This document shows, piece by piece, positions 9,050 to 17,078 of a stretch of 64,000 nt of DNA (positions within the stretch are counted from its first letter, which is position 1; each line of letters begins with the position of its first letter). Source of the stretch: an uncultured Bacteroides sp. Lineage in GTDB: Bacteria > Bacteroidota > Bacteroidia > Bacteroidales > Bacteroidaceae. The position numbers and the translations under genes are program-made. Where the stretch lies: the NCBI GenBank assembly GCA_949288715.1, contig CASELH010000021.1, positions 1-64,000 of the forward strand, in the 5' to 3' direction. The notes under the pieces are model-generated. The model ran no database searches, was not told where the DNA came from, and saw only the letters and a list, made by a program, of their open reading frames with translations.

Positions 9050-9844
9050 ATGAAAAAGTTATTTGCAATTGTTGCTGTGATGGGAGCTTTAACATTTGGC
9101 TCAACTCAACTCGCTCAGGCTCAAGACGCCCCTGCAGATCAAGCGGCTCCCGCAGCCGTAGAACAGGCTGACGCTGCTGCTCCTGTAGTAGCTGAAGAAG
9201 GTGGTGGTATCCACAAGGAATTGAAGGTTAAGTACATTGAAGGTTCTGCATTCTTCATGAGCTTTATCTCTATCGCTTTGGTTATCGGTCTTGCATTCTG
9301 CATCGAACGTATCATTTACCTGAGCTTGGCTGAAATCAACACGAAGAAATTCGTTGCTTCCATTGAAGCTGCCATGGAAAAGGGTGATGTAGAAGCAGCC
9401 AAGGACATCGCTCGTAACACAAGAGGTCCTATCGCTTCTATCTACTACCAAGGTCTGATGAGACTTGACCAAGGCGTTGACGTAGTTGAAAAGTCTGTAG
9501 TATCTTATGGTGGCGTACAAGCCGGTTACCTGGAAAAAGGTTGCTCTTGGATTACGCTGTTCATTGCCATGTCTCCGTCTTTGGGATTCTTGGGTACTGT
9601 GATCGGTATGGTGCAGGCATTCGATAAGATCCAGCAGGTAGGTGATATCTCTCCGACGGTTGTTGCAGGTGGTATGAAAGTGGCCTTGATTACGACTATC
9701 TTCGGTCTGATCGCTGCCTTGATTCTGCAGGTATTCTATAACTACATCTTGTCTAAGATTGAAGCTCTGACCAGTGATATGGAAGATTCTTCTGTAACAT
9801 TGCTGGATATGGTTGTTAAGTATGAACTGAAGTACAAAAAATAA
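9050..9844 (+). CDS. exbB: ExbB/TolQ/MotA-family proton channel protein
   Basis: The inner-membrane motor subunit that uses proton-motive force to energise TonB, 264 residues. An N-terminal signal-like segment ends near AQAQDAP, followed by an Ala/Pro/Glu-rich stretch. Membrane segments then lie at about residues 67-92, 165-190 and 205-225. The MotA/TolQ signature is visible in SLGFLGTVIGMVQAFDKI and VAGGMKVALITTIFGLI. It heads a four-gene operon with a 161-residue membrane protein and two ExbD proteins, ending at a strong terminator. Confidence 0.94.
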   Translation: MKKLFAIVAVMGALTFGSTQLAQAQDAPADQAAPAAVEQADAAAPVVAEEGGGIHKELKVKYIEGSAFFMSFISIALVIGLAFCIERIIYLSLAEINTKKFVASIEAAMEKGDVEAAKDIARNTRGPIASIYYQGLMRLDQGVDVVEKSVVSYGGVQAGYLEKGCSWITLFIAMSPSLGFLGTVIGMVQAFDKIQQVGDISPTVVAGGMKVALITTIFGLIAALILQVFYNYILSKIEALTSDMEDSSVTLLDMVVKYELKYKK

Positions 9845-9859
9845 TAATCTTATTGCAAG

Positions 9860-10345
9860 ATGAAAAAATTTAAAATACAAAGGGTCTCAGGATTAGCATT
9901 GACTGTAATGCTTCTCATTACATTGGTCATCCTGGGCTTGTTCTTCTTCGGTGGAGAAGCCCCAATGGACCAACGTGTGGTGTCTGACCCGGCACTGTCG
10001 CAGCCGCTTTACACGGACGCTATCCTGTATTGGAATTATATTTTGTTTGCGTTGGGAGTTGTTGCCATTGTTATCGGCGTTGTTTATCAATTCGGTTCAA
10101 TGTTCGCTGATTCTCCTAAAACAGCTCTTAAATCTTTGGTAGGTATCATTGCTCTTGTATTAGTCCTTGTCATTACTTGGGCTGCTGGTAGCACGGAAAC
10201 ATTGGTTATCCCCGGATACGAAGGAACTGAAAATGTTCCCTTCTGGTTGAAGTTAACTGATATGTTCTTGTATACCATTTATATTGAAGTAGGTGCAATG
10301 GCCGTGTTAATGTTAGGATTTGGTATCATGAAGAAGATAAAATAA
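9860..10345 (+). CDS. Small membrane protein of the exbB-exbD operon
   Basis: A 161-residue protein with four likely membrane segments, at about residues 13-33, 55-77, 92-110 and 133-155. I recognise no named domain. It starts 15 bp after exbB and ends 16 bp before exbD. A gene of this size in this position is common in Bacteroidetes exb operons, so it is probably an accessory of the motor complex; that role is inferred from position only. Confidence 0.85.
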   Translation: MKKFKIQRVSGLALTVMLLITLVILGLFFFGGEAPMDQRVVSDPALSQPLYTDAILYWNYILFALGVVAIVIGVVYQFGSMFADSPKTALKSLVGIIALVLVLVITWAAGSTETLVIPGYEGTENVPFWLKLTDMFLYTIYIEVGAMAVLMLGFGIMKKIK

Positions 10346-10361
10346 TTAAGAGGAATTTAAT

Positions 10362-10958
10362 ATGGCTAGAAAGAAAAGAGATGTTCCCGAGATCAACTCT
10401 AGTTCTACGGCGGATATGGCTTTCATCTTGTTGTTGTTCTTCTTGCTTACAACTTCTATGGATACCGACCGTGGCTTGGCAAGACAATTGCCGCCGCCTC
10501 CCCAACAAGAACAACAGAACCAAGACAACGATACGAAGCTGAAAGAGCGTAACGTCTTGCAGGTGTTCTTGAACTTGAACGACCAGTTGATGTGCGGTGG
10601 CGAATACGTTACTGTAGATCAGGTTCGTGATAAGGCAAAGGAATTTATTTCCAACCGTGCTAACGATGAGAAGATGCCCGAGAAGGTCACCATGAATGTG
10701 CCTTATTTCGGAACGGTTCAAGTGACCAAGAATCATGTTATCTCCTTGCGTTGCGACCGTGGTTCTTCTTATAAGGAGTACATTGCCGTACAAAACGAAC
10801 TGGTAGCTGCTTACAACGAACTGCGTGATGAGCTGGCTCAAGAAAAGTGGCAAAAAAACTATGCCGAATTGAGTGAAGACCAACAAAGCGCTATTCGTGA
10901 AATTTATCCTCAGAGAATTTCTGAGGCCGAACCTAAAAAATATGGAGAAAAGAAGTAA
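10362..10958 (+). CDS. exbD: ExbD/TolR-family biopolymer transport protein (first copy)
   Basis: A 198-residue partner of ExbB with a short cytosolic N terminus, one membrane segment and a periplasmic domain. DMAFILLLFFLLTTSMD carries the conserved membrane Asp. The periplasmic part is longer than in classical ExbD and ends in a helical Glu/Gln-rich tail. Its stop overlaps the start of the second exbD by one base. Confidence 0.92.
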   Translation: MARKKRDVPEINSSSTADMAFILLLFFLLTTSMDTDRGLARQLPPPPQQEQQNQDNDTKLKERNVLQVFLNLNDQLMCGGEYVTVDQVRDKAKEFISNRANDEKMPEKVTMNVPYFGTVQVTKNHVISLRCDRGSSYKEYIAVQNELVAAYNELRDELAQEKWQKNYAELSEDQQSAIREIYPQRISEAEPKKYGEKK

Positions 10959-11422
10959 TGGGAAAATTTAATAAAACAGGTAAGCGTGGCATGCCGGCGC
11001 TGAACACTTCTTCTCTGCCTGACCTTATCTTTACGTTGTTGTTCTTCTTCATGATTGTAACAACTATGCGCGAAGTTACATTGAAGGTTGAGTTTAGGGC
11101 TCCGGAGGCTACAGAATTGGAAAAGCTTGAAAAGAAGTCGTTGGTTACCTTCATCTATGTAGGTCGTCCTACAGCTGAGTTCCGTGCGAAGCTGGGTGAT
11201 GAAAGCCGTATCCAATTGAACGACAGCTTTGCTGAAGTATCTGAAATTCAAAACTACATTATTGGTGAACGTGCCAGTATGAAAGAGGAAGATCAGCCGT
11301 TGATGCAAGTTTCTTTGAAAGTAGACCGTGATACCCGGATGGGTATCGTGACCGATATCAAAGAGGCACTTCGTCAAGCTTACGCATTGAAGATTAATTA
11401 CTCTGCTGTTGAACGTCAGTAA
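10958..11422 (+). CDS. exbD: ExbD/TolR-family biopolymer transport protein (second copy)
   Basis: A 154-residue second ExbD. The membrane helix LPDLIFTLLFFFMIVTTM carries the conserved Asp that takes part in proton conduction. The periplasmic domain follows. Two divergent ExbD copies in tandem suggest a heteromeric ExbD set in one motor. It is the last gene of the operon and is followed by a long GC-rich hairpin and T run. Confidence 0.93.
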   Translation: MGKFNKTGKRGMPALNTSSLPDLIFTLLFFFMIVTTMREVTLKVEFRAPEATELEKLEKKSLVTFIYVGRPTAEFRAKLGDESRIQLNDSFAEVSEIQNYIIGERASMKEEDQPLMQVSLKVDRDTRMGIVTDIKEALRQAYALKINYSAVERQ

Positions 11423-11446
11423 GAGTTGATTAATAACTGAAATAGG

Positions 11447-11480
11447 AGAGGGCATACCGAAAAGGTATGCCCTCTTTTGT
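11447..11480 (+). terminator. Intrinsic terminator of the exb operon
   Basis: A perfect 12-bp stem, AGAGGGCATACC with GGTATGCCCTCT, around a 5-nt loop and followed by TTTT. Confidence 0.9.
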
Positions 11481-11601
11481 TGGTTTATCACTCTGAGGAG
11501 TTTTCTTTTTCCGAGCTTGCGTTGGCGGATGTAGCCTGTCGACAGTTATGCTTAGTAAAAGCGTTTTTACTGCTCTTGCACGCACAGCGCTTTCTTCCTT
11601 T

Positions 11602-11694
11602 AAAGTCGTACTAAAGTCGAACCAAAGTCGTACCATGTTCGTTCTATTTCCGTCGCTATAGGAGCGAACAAAGAGCGAACATGGTACGACTTTG
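11602..11694. repeat. Inverted-repeat element with 11-nt-phased words
   Basis: AAAGTCG-type words start at 11602, 11613 and 11624, exactly 11 nt apart. Perfect 19-bp inverted arms lie at 11623-11641 and 11676-11694. In the right half GCGAAC recurs at 11664 and 11675, again 11 nt apart. The element fills the gap between the exb terminator and the convergent GNAT gene. No gene is seen in 11481-11750. Confidence 0.85.
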
Positions 11695-11750
11695 AGTTGT
11701 GCTTTTATAAGCTATTCTTACTTATTCTTCCCCTTATTGTTGATGTTTTC

Positions 11751-12284
11751 CTATTGCGCATTGTAGACTTCGCGGTATATGCGTTGCCGGATGGCCTCAA
11801 AGTCTTTGTTGCAATCCAGGTTGCCATATGCCATGAGCTGCATGGGCAGGTAGGAGTCGCCCGGCTTGTAGGGCGGTTGCAGGTAAGGGCGTTGCCAAAG
11901 GGTAAAGCCTTGGCGTTGGTAGAAGCCTATGCGGCGTTTGGCCATCTCTTCTTCAGGCATTTCCACCTCCAGCACAATGGGGCGTTGCAGCAGTTGGCAC
12001 AGGCATTCCAGTGTCTTCTTTCCATAACCACCGTTGCGGCGCGCAGGGTCGATGGCAAAGTGCTCGGCATAGTGGAAGCTGCCGAAGTCCCAATAGGTGA
12101 TGAAGCCTACCGCAACGTCGTCGTCGAATATGATGTTGTTATAGAAGTGCTTTTTGCCGTCGGTGTATTCGCGTAGTTGGGTAAGCGGGCGATACTCCTC
12201 GGCGGGGAAGGAGGCAACCATCAGCTGCTCCATGTAGGAGTATAAGGCTGTGTCTGCGGTAGTGATGCGTTGTAATCTAAGCAT
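11751..12284 (-). CDS. GNAT-family N-acetyltransferase
   Basis: A 177-residue acetyl-CoA-dependent acyltransferase of unknown acceptor. The core fold is visible: a beta strand VAVGFITYWDF, then HFAIDPARRNGGYGKKTLECL holding the R/Q-x-x-G-x-G/A acetyl-CoA loop, then VLEVEMPEEEMAKRRIGFYQRQGF typical of the C-terminal half. A start at 12284 opens MLRLQRI. It stands alone, just after the M64 peptidase on the same strand with a 9-bp gap, so the two may share a transcript. Confidence 0.85.
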   Translation of the reverse strand: MLRLQRITTADTALYSYMEQLMVASFPAEEYRPLTQLREYTDGKKHFYNNIIFDDDVAVGFITYWDFGSFHYAEHFAIDPARRNGGYGKKTLECLCQLLQRPIVLEVEMPEEEMAKRRIGFYQRQGFTLWQRPYLQPPYKPGDSYLPMQLMAYGNLDCNKDFEAIRQRIYREVYNAQ

Positions 12285-12293
12285 GTTTATGTA

Positions 12294-13577
12294 TTATTTG
12301 GTGTAAAAATCGATGAGCCGCCGAATGGCACGTTGGCACACGGGGCAGAACTCGGGGTATTCGTTGGTGCGCATGCGGCAGTCGTAGGAGCCGCGGTAGA
12401 TGCCTTTGGCCGAGTAGGCTGCGCCTTCGTACACGCCCACCGGATATTGTCCGCATTCTTGCACGGATGTGGGGATAGGCAGGCCTTGTGGCAGCATGTC
12501 TTGCCATTTGGAGGCGAAGTCTACCCGCGTGCTTACGTTTTGTTCCCAAGGCTCAATGTCCAGCGGATAGGTATCGGTCATCACGTCATCATCGTAGAAG
12601 TACTCATCGGCGAGGCCTGCAAAGCTGTGGCCGAACTCATGGACTACTACCGGACGGAAATCGGGATGGTGGGCGGTGGTCAGCGTGTAGGAATTGTAGA
12701 TGCCCCCTCCGCCATATTCTTCGGTGTTGGCCAGGATGATGATGTGCTCGTAGGGTATGCCCGCCAAGGCGTCGTGTACCGACTTGAGGCGGGATGTCGT
12801 GAGGTAGCGGTCGGAATAGAAGGTGCTGAAGTGCGAGCTGAAGGCCGTGTGCTTCCACTCGCCCAGCCGGGGCACGCTGACGCCGCTGTCGTCGGAGGGG
12901 CTGGCCACTGCCACGATGTTGAACCGTTTCTTCATGCTGCCAAACGGCTCGTGTGCAAAGAGGCTCTCGCAAGCCGTGGCGGCGTCTTGGTAGAAGGTCT
13001 CCATTTCGTCGGCGGTGTAGCCTTCGGCCAGGATGGCTACGTCGATGCAGCGTGCAGGGTCGCCGCTTTTTTGCAGGTATTTGTGGGGAGTGACGTGGCT
13101 GGTGCCTTTGGCGTGAATCAGTATGTCGGCCGGGTCAACGCGGTGGGTCAGCCTGGCCTGGATGTTGCGGCGAGGGTCGAGTAGGGTGATTTCCACGTCT
13201 ACAGGCTGCTTGGGGTAGGGCAGCAGGAAGGTGTTCTCAAAGCCTTTGGTGGCTGTCTTGGCCTCGTCGGTAGAGAGCCACTCTTGGAAGAGGGATGAAA
13301 ACGAAGTCTTGTAGATGACAGTTCCGCTGGCGGCATCGCGCATCACTATCTGCCCGTTGCCTTGCAGGGGGAGTTCGGCCAGGTGGTGCTTGCGCCCTGT
13401 CCAGGTGGGCAACGACGACAGTTCGTCCACGCATACCGATTGCTCCGAGGTGTTTCCGGTGAACAGGTAGTCTACGCGCAGGGTCTTGTCCGTGAAGTAG
13501 TCGTTGAACTCCTGTGCCCGTAGCGGCATCAGCATGAGGAAGCAGATAAGGGAAGATACAATCGTTTTCATTTTCAT
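12294..13577 (-). CDS. Secreted M64-family (IgA peptidase-type) metallopeptidase
   Basis: A 427-residue predicted zinc peptidase with a signal peptide at residues 1-21 (cleavage near LRAQEF). The N-terminal half is beta-rich. The catalytic motif HEFGHSFAGLADE lies at 313-325 (HExxH plus a downstream acidic ligand), within a domain starting near ILAEGYTADE. M64 is named after a clostridial IgA protease; whether this protein cuts IgA cannot be told. Four cysteines in the C-terminal 70 residues (ECGQ, DCRM, CPVC) may form disulfides. Confidence 0.88.
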   Translation of the reverse strand: MKMKTIVSSLICFLMLMPLRAQEFNDYFTDKTLRVDYLFTGNTSEQSVCVDELSSLPTWTGRKHHLAELPLQGNGQIVMRDAASGTVIYKTSFSSLFQEWLSTDEAKTATKGFENTFLLPYPKQPVDVEITLLDPRRNIQARLTHRVDPADILIHAKGTSHVTPHKYLQKSGDPARCIDVAILAEGYTADEMETFYQDAATACESLFAHEPFGSMKKRFNIVAVASPSDDSGVSVPRLGEWKHTAFSSHFSTFYSDRYLTTSRLKSVHDALAGIPYEHIIILANTEEYGGGGIYNSYTLTTAHHPDFRPVVVHEFGHSFAGLADEYFYDDDVMTDTYPLDIEPWEQNVSTRVDFASKWQDMLPQGLPIPTSVQECGQYPVGVYEGAAYSAKGIYRGSYDCRMRTNEYPEFCPVCQRAIRRLIDFYTK

Positions 13578-13608
13578 TGAGTTTTAAAGGTTTGATGTAT
13601 TGTGTGCG

Positions 13609-13616
13609 CAAAGATA
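13609..13616 (-). promoter_or_regulatory. -7 element of the M64 peptidase gene
   Basis: Read on the - strand this is TATCTTTG followed by GCGC. The predicted start near 13602 gives a leader of about 25 nt. Confidence 0.55.
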
Positions 13617-13695
13617 GTCCTTTTTCATTGTCTGCCATAGAGTTTTCTTTCTTTAAGCTATTTTATTGTGCGAGATTGGTGGGGTTTATGGTTGA

Positions 13696-13747
13696 AAAGT
13701 GATAACTTTGCATGAAAATACAAGAATATAAAGGTAATTATCACTTT
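13696..13747 (+). promoter_or_regulatory. Lrp-gene promoter flanked by a 10-bp inverted repeat
   Basis: TAACTTTG at 13703-13710 is a full -7 match and predicts a start near 13717. AAAGTGATAA (13696-13705) and TTATCACTTT (13738-13747) are perfect inverted copies that bracket this start. The arrangement suggests an autoregulatory operator for the Lrp/AsnC product. Confidence 0.55.
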
Positions 13748-13761
13748 AATAGAGAGAAAAC

Positions 13762-14253
13762 ATGGGACATCATCAATTAGACGGCTTGGACGAGCAGATA
13801 CTGAAGCTGATAGCCAGCGATGCGCGCATCCCCTTCCTCGAGGTGGCGCGGGCATGCAATGTGTCGGGGGCAGCCATACACCAGCGCATACAGAAGTTGA
13901 CCAACCTGGGCGTGCTGAAAGGCTCGGAGTTTATCATCGACCCGGAGAAGATAGGGTATGAGACGTGTGCCTACATCGGCATTTACCTGAAAGACCCGGA
14001 GTCGTTCGACAATGTGCTCCGTGCGCTCGAGGCCATCCCCGAGGTGGTGGAGTGCCACTTCACCACGGGCAAGTACGACATGTTCATCAAGCTCTACGCG
14101 CGAAACAACCATCACCTGCTCAGCATCATACACGACAAGCTGCAACCCCTCGGGCTGGCACGGACGGAGACGCTCATCTCCTTCCACGAGGCCATCAAGC
14201 GGCAGATGCCCATCCCCGGCGAGGAAGCGGAGAGAGGGGAAGAGCAGGCATAG
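13762..14253 (+). CDS. Lrp/AsnC-family transcriptional regulator
   Basis: A 163-residue feast/famine-type regulator. A winged helix-turn-helix fills residues 5-60 (LDGLDEQILKLIASDARIPFLEVA, with the recognition helix near SGAAIHQRIQKL). A RAM/AsnC effector domain follows from about residue 70, including GKYDMFIKLYARNNHHLL. A short acidic tail extends past the domain. It is divergent from the M64 peptidase and has an inverted repeat over its own promoter. The effector is probably an amino acid, but which one is unknown. Confidence 0.93.
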   Translation: MGHHQLDGLDEQILKLIASDARIPFLEVARACNVSGAAIHQRIQKLTNLGVLKGSEFIIDPEKIGYETCAYIGIYLKDPESFDNVLRALEAIPEVVECHFTTGKYDMFIKLYARNNHHLLSIIHDKLQPLGLARTETLISFHEAIKRQMPIPGEEAERGEEQA

Positions 14254-14265
14254 CAGCGGGCGGGC

Positions 14266-14754
14266 CTACCGCCGCACGTAGTCTACAAAGGCATAAGGGC
14301 AGGGATGCTTCTCATCGGCAGGATGGGGCTCCCTGCTTTTTTCTTGCCATACGGCGGCATCCACAGGGGGGAAGAAGGCATCGGCCTGCGGGGCTTCGGC
14401 GTCAATCTCCGTTAGGCAGAGGCAGTCGGCCAGGGGCAGGGCCTGGCGGTAGAGGCTGGCTCCGCCGATGATGTACACCTGCTCGTCGGCCCGGCACGCA
14501 GCCAGGGCTTCGTCCAGCGAATGATACACCTCTGCACCGGGCAACGCGAGGTCGGGCGAGGTGGAGAGCACGATGTTTCGGCGGTTGGGCAAGGCGCCCT
14601 TGGGCAGCGACTCGAAGGTGCGGCGACCCATCACGATGGTGTGTCCCGTGGTGAGGGCCTTGAAGCGGCGCAAGTCGTTGGGCAGCCAGTAGAGCAACTT
14701 GTTTTGGTAGCCGATGGCACGGCGGCGGTCGATGGCGGCGATGAGAGCTATCAT
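14266..14754 (-). CDS. folA: Dihydrofolate reductase
   Basis: Reduces dihydrofolate to tetrahydrofolate with NADPH, recycling the cofactor consumed by ThyA. It has 162 residues. Family marks are IAAIDRRRAIGYQNKLLYWLP with the substrate-binding acidic residue in LPNDLRRFK, GHTIVMGRRTFESL, and YIIGGASLYRQAL for NADPH. It lies 102 bp downstream of thyA on the same strand, the common folate/dTMP pairing, and converges on the Lrp gene with a 12-bp gap. Confidence 0.95.
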   Translation of the reverse strand: MIALIAAIDRRRAIGYQNKLLYWLPNDLRRFKALTTGHTIVMGRRTFESLPKGALPNRRNIVLSTSPDLALPGAEVYHSLDEALAACRADEQVYIIGGASLYRQALPLADCLCLTEIDAEAPQADAFFPPVDAAVWQEKSREPHPADEKHPCPYAFVDYVRR

Positions 14755-14762
14755 TTTAATGA

Positions 14763-14855
14763 AGAATTAAGCATTGAGGATGAAGAATGTCCGTTTGGCA
14801 GAAGGAGAGAGAAGGGAAGAAATTCTTCATTCCTCCGCGAAGCGGATATTCTTCA
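14763..14855. repeat. Short word repeat and hairpin between thyA and folA
   Basis: GAAGAATTAAGCATTGAGG-type words at 14763-14792 face GAAATTCTTCATTCCTCC-type words at 14818-14855, making a loose inverted repeat. It encloses a small hairpin TCCGC-GAA-GCGGA. The same GAAGAATTAAG words recur at 55359-55380 and, inverted, at 55563-55594, so this is a dispersed intergenic element. Confidence 0.6.
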
Positions 14856-14856
14856 T

Positions 14857-15651
14857 TTAAACAGACACTTTCCCTGCAATGTGCGGCCAAGGGTCGTACC
14901 CCTCCAGCGTGAAGTCCTCGTACCGGAAGCCGAAGATGTCCTTCACCTCGGGGTTGAGGCGCATGGTGGGCAGGGGCCGGGGAGTGCGGCTGAGCTGCAG
15001 GCGCACCTGGTCGAGGTGGTTCAGGTAGATGTGCGCGTCGCCCAGGGTGTGGATGAAGTCGCCCGCACGCAGGCCGGTGACCTGCGCCATCATCTGCAGC
15101 AGCAGGGCATACGAGGCGATGTTGAACGGCACGCCCAGGAAGGTGTCCGCGCTCCTTTGGTACATCTGCAGGCTGAGCCGCCCCTGGGCTACGTAGAACT
15201 GGAAGAACATGTGGCAGGGCGGCAGGTTCATCTGGTCCAGGTCGCCCACGTTCCAGGCGTTGACAATGATGCGGCGCGAGTCGGGATTGTGCTTGATGTC
15301 GTCTACCGCGCGGGCTATTTGGTCGATGTGTCCACCCCGGTAGTCGGGCCACGAGCGCCACTGGTAGCCGTAGATGTGGCCCAGGTCGCCGTTGGCATCC
15401 GCCCATTCGTTCCAGATGCGCACGCCGTGCTCCTGCAGGTAGTGCACGTTGGTGTCGCCGCGCAGAAACCACAGCAGCTCGTGGATGATGGATTTGAGGT
15501 GAAGTTTTTTCGTCGTGAGGCAGGGGAATCCTTCCTCCAGGTTGAAGCGCATCTGGTGGCCGAAGACGCTCAGCGTCCCTGTGCCCGTGCGGTCGTCTTT
15601 GCGGACGCCTTCATCCAGGATTCGTTGCAGTAGGTCGAGGTATTGTTTCAT
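14857..15651 (-). CDS. thyA: Thymidylate synthase
   Basis: Methylates dUMP to dTMP using 5,10-methylenetetrahydrofolate, producing the dihydrofolate that FolA recycles. At 264 residues it has the same length as the E. coli enzyme. The active-site Cys is residue 146 in [12 protein letters not shown], and [23 protein letters not shown] and HIYLNHLDQ are all conserved. It precedes folA on the same strand. A -7 element and a small leader hairpin lie upstream. Confidence 0.97.
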   Translation of the reverse strand: MKQYLDLLQRILDEGVRKDDRTGTGTLSVFGHQMRFNLEEGFPCLTTKKLHLKSIIHELLWFLRGDTNVHYLQEHGVRIWNEWADANGDLGHIYGYQWRSWPDYRGGHIDQIARAVDDIKHNPDSRRIIVNAWNVGDLDQMNLPPCHMFFQFYVAQGRLSLQMYQRSADTFLGVPFNIASYALLLQMMAQVTGLRAGDFIHTLGDAHIYLNHLDQVRLQLSRTPRPLPTMRLNPEVKDIFGFRYEDFTLEGYDPWPHIAGKVSV

Positions 15652-15677
15652 TGCATGACTTATTTACAGATTAATGT

Positions 15678-15707
15678 CCTTCCGTTCGTGGAAGGTTGCC
15701 AAAGGTA
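15678..15707 (-). promoter_or_regulatory. thyA promoter element and leader hairpin
   Basis: On the - strand TACCTTTG at 15707-15700 fits the -7 consensus, with a start predicted near 15693. CCTTCC-GTTCGT-GGAAGG at 15678-15695 would fold at the very 5' end of the leader. Confidence 0.5.
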
Positions 15708-15753
15708 GGCATTTATCTTTGTACGGACAAAAGAATGGAGGAAATTAGTGGGG

Positions 15754-15828
15754 AGCGATTAGCGTTTAGTGTTTAGTGATTAGTGTTTAATGCATCACTA
15801 ATCCCTAAACACTACCCCGCTAATCGCT
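15754..15828. repeat. Segmented long inverted repeat after cardiolipin synthase
   Basis: Three successive arm pairs nest around a 10-nt loop: 15754-15764 with 15818-15828 (11 bp), 15768-15776 with 15805-15813 (9 bp), and 15778-15785 with 15796-15803 (8 bp). The left half consists of repeated words such as TTAGCG, TTTAGTG and ATTAGTG. It ends 2 bp from the cls stop codon and may act as a 3' end hairpin, though it has no T run. Confidence 0.85.
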
Positions 15829-15830
15829 AA

Positions 15831-17066
15831 CTAAAGCACCGGCCCCAGCAGGTGGGCAAACCAGCCTACGAACTTCTTCCAGCCGGAGCGGCGGCTCCAC
15901 ACCTCGGGGGTGAGGAGGGTGCTCTCGCGGCGGTCGCGGGCAAACATCTCGGTGAGCTCGGCCGTGGTGGCGGGGTGGAGGATGAAAGCGTTCGTCTCGT
16001 AGTCGTGGCGCAGGCTGCGGGCGTCGAGGTTGGTGGAGCCCACGGTGCAGAACGTGCTGTCCACCATCATCACCTTGCTGTGATGGAAGCCGCCGTTGTA
16101 CAGGTAGATGTGCGCGCCGCGCTTCATCAGCCGGTGCACGTAGTAGAGGGCGGCCTCGGGGGTGAAGGGCACGTCGCTGACGGAGGGTATCATGATTTCC
16201 ACCCGCTTGCCCGCCTTCAGGGCCCGCTTCAGGGCGCGGCGCACGGAGCGGGTGGGCACGAAGTAGGGGTTCACTATCTGCACGGTGCGCTGCGCGGCGT
16301 CGATGGCGGCGATGTAGGCCTGGCGCATGGCGCGGGGCGTGCGGTGGGGGGCGCGGTCTACGATGGCCACGGGGCGGGCCACGCTGTCGGGCCACTCGGT
16401 CAGGTCGTCGGGGAAGTACTGCGGACCGCCTACGTGCTGGCCCGTCTCCTTGTTCCACATGGTGAGGAAGATGCCCTGCAGGTAGCGCACGGCATCGCCC
16501 TCGATGCGCACGTGCATGTCCCTCCACGCCCCGACTTTGGGCAGGCCGTGTATGTAGTAGTCGGCAATGTTCATGCCCCCGGTGTAGCCCACGCGGCCGT
16601 CTATCACCACAATCTTGCGGTGGTCGCGGTGGGCAATGTGGTTGAAGTAGGGGAAGCGCAAGGGGTCGAACTTCACTATCTCGATGCCCTGGGCGCGAAT
16701 GCTGTCCAGGTGGCGGCGGCGCAGGGGGCGGTTGTTCGAGCTGTTGCCGAAGGCGTCGAACAGGGCGCGCACCTCCACGCCCTCCCTGGCTTTCTGCGCC
16801 AGCAGGCGGAACAGGGCGGAGGCAATGCTGTCGTTGCGGAAGTTGAAGTACTCCAGGTGCACGTGGTGGCGTGCCCCCTGGATGGCCTGGAACAGGTCGG
16901 CAAACTTCTCGTGCCCGCTCATGAGCAGGCGGACGTGGTTGTTCCGAGTCACCGGTATGCCCTCGCCGGCCAGGTAGAGGCGCATCAGCGAGTCGCTCGC
17001 GGCGGTTTGCGAGGCGGCGGGCAGCATGGGCAGCAGCAGAAGCAGGAATATCAGCAGGCGGCGCAT
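15831..17066 (-). CDS. cls: Cardiolipin synthase-like phospholipase D-family protein
   Basis: A 411-residue enzyme that would transfer phosphatidyl groups to make cardiolipin. An N-terminal hydrophobic segment or signal lies at residues 1-20. Both HKD motifs are intact: HRKIVVIDG with GYTGGMN in the first half, and HSKVMMVD with TVGSTNLD in the second. The first half carries HLEYFNFRNDSIA and the second QIVNPYFVPTRSV. It lacks the two N-terminal membrane helices of E. coli ClsA, so a ClsB/C-like or other PLD-family role is possible. It follows the epimerase gene by 12 bp on the same strand. Confidence 0.85.
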   Translation of the reverse strand: MRRLLIFLLLLLPMLPAASQTAASDSLMRLYLAGEGIPVTRNNHVRLLMSGHEKFADLFQAIQGARHHVHLEYFNFRNDSIASALFRLLAQKAREGVEVRALFDAFGNSSNNRPLRRRHLDSIRAQGIEIVKFDPLRFPYFNHIAHRDHRKIVVIDGRVGYTGGMNIADYYIHGLPKVGAWRDMHVRIEGDAVRYLQGIFLTMWNKETGQHVGGPQYFPDDLTEWPDSVARPVAIVDRAPHRTPRAMRQAYIAAIDAAQRTVQIVNPYFVPTRSVRRALKRALKAGKRVEIMIPSVSDVPFTPEAALYYVHRLMKRGAHIYLYNGGFHHSKVMMVDSTFCTVGSTNLDARSLRHDYETNAFILHPATTAELTEMFARDRRESTLLTPEVWSRRSGWKKFVGWFAHLLGPVL

Positions 17067-17078
17067 GGGGCAGGGGGA

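Noticed and set aside
15715..15722. A + strand TATCTTTG promoter upstream of cls
   Set aside because: It points toward the 3' end of a gene on the opposite strand and no + gene follows, so it is probably a chance match.
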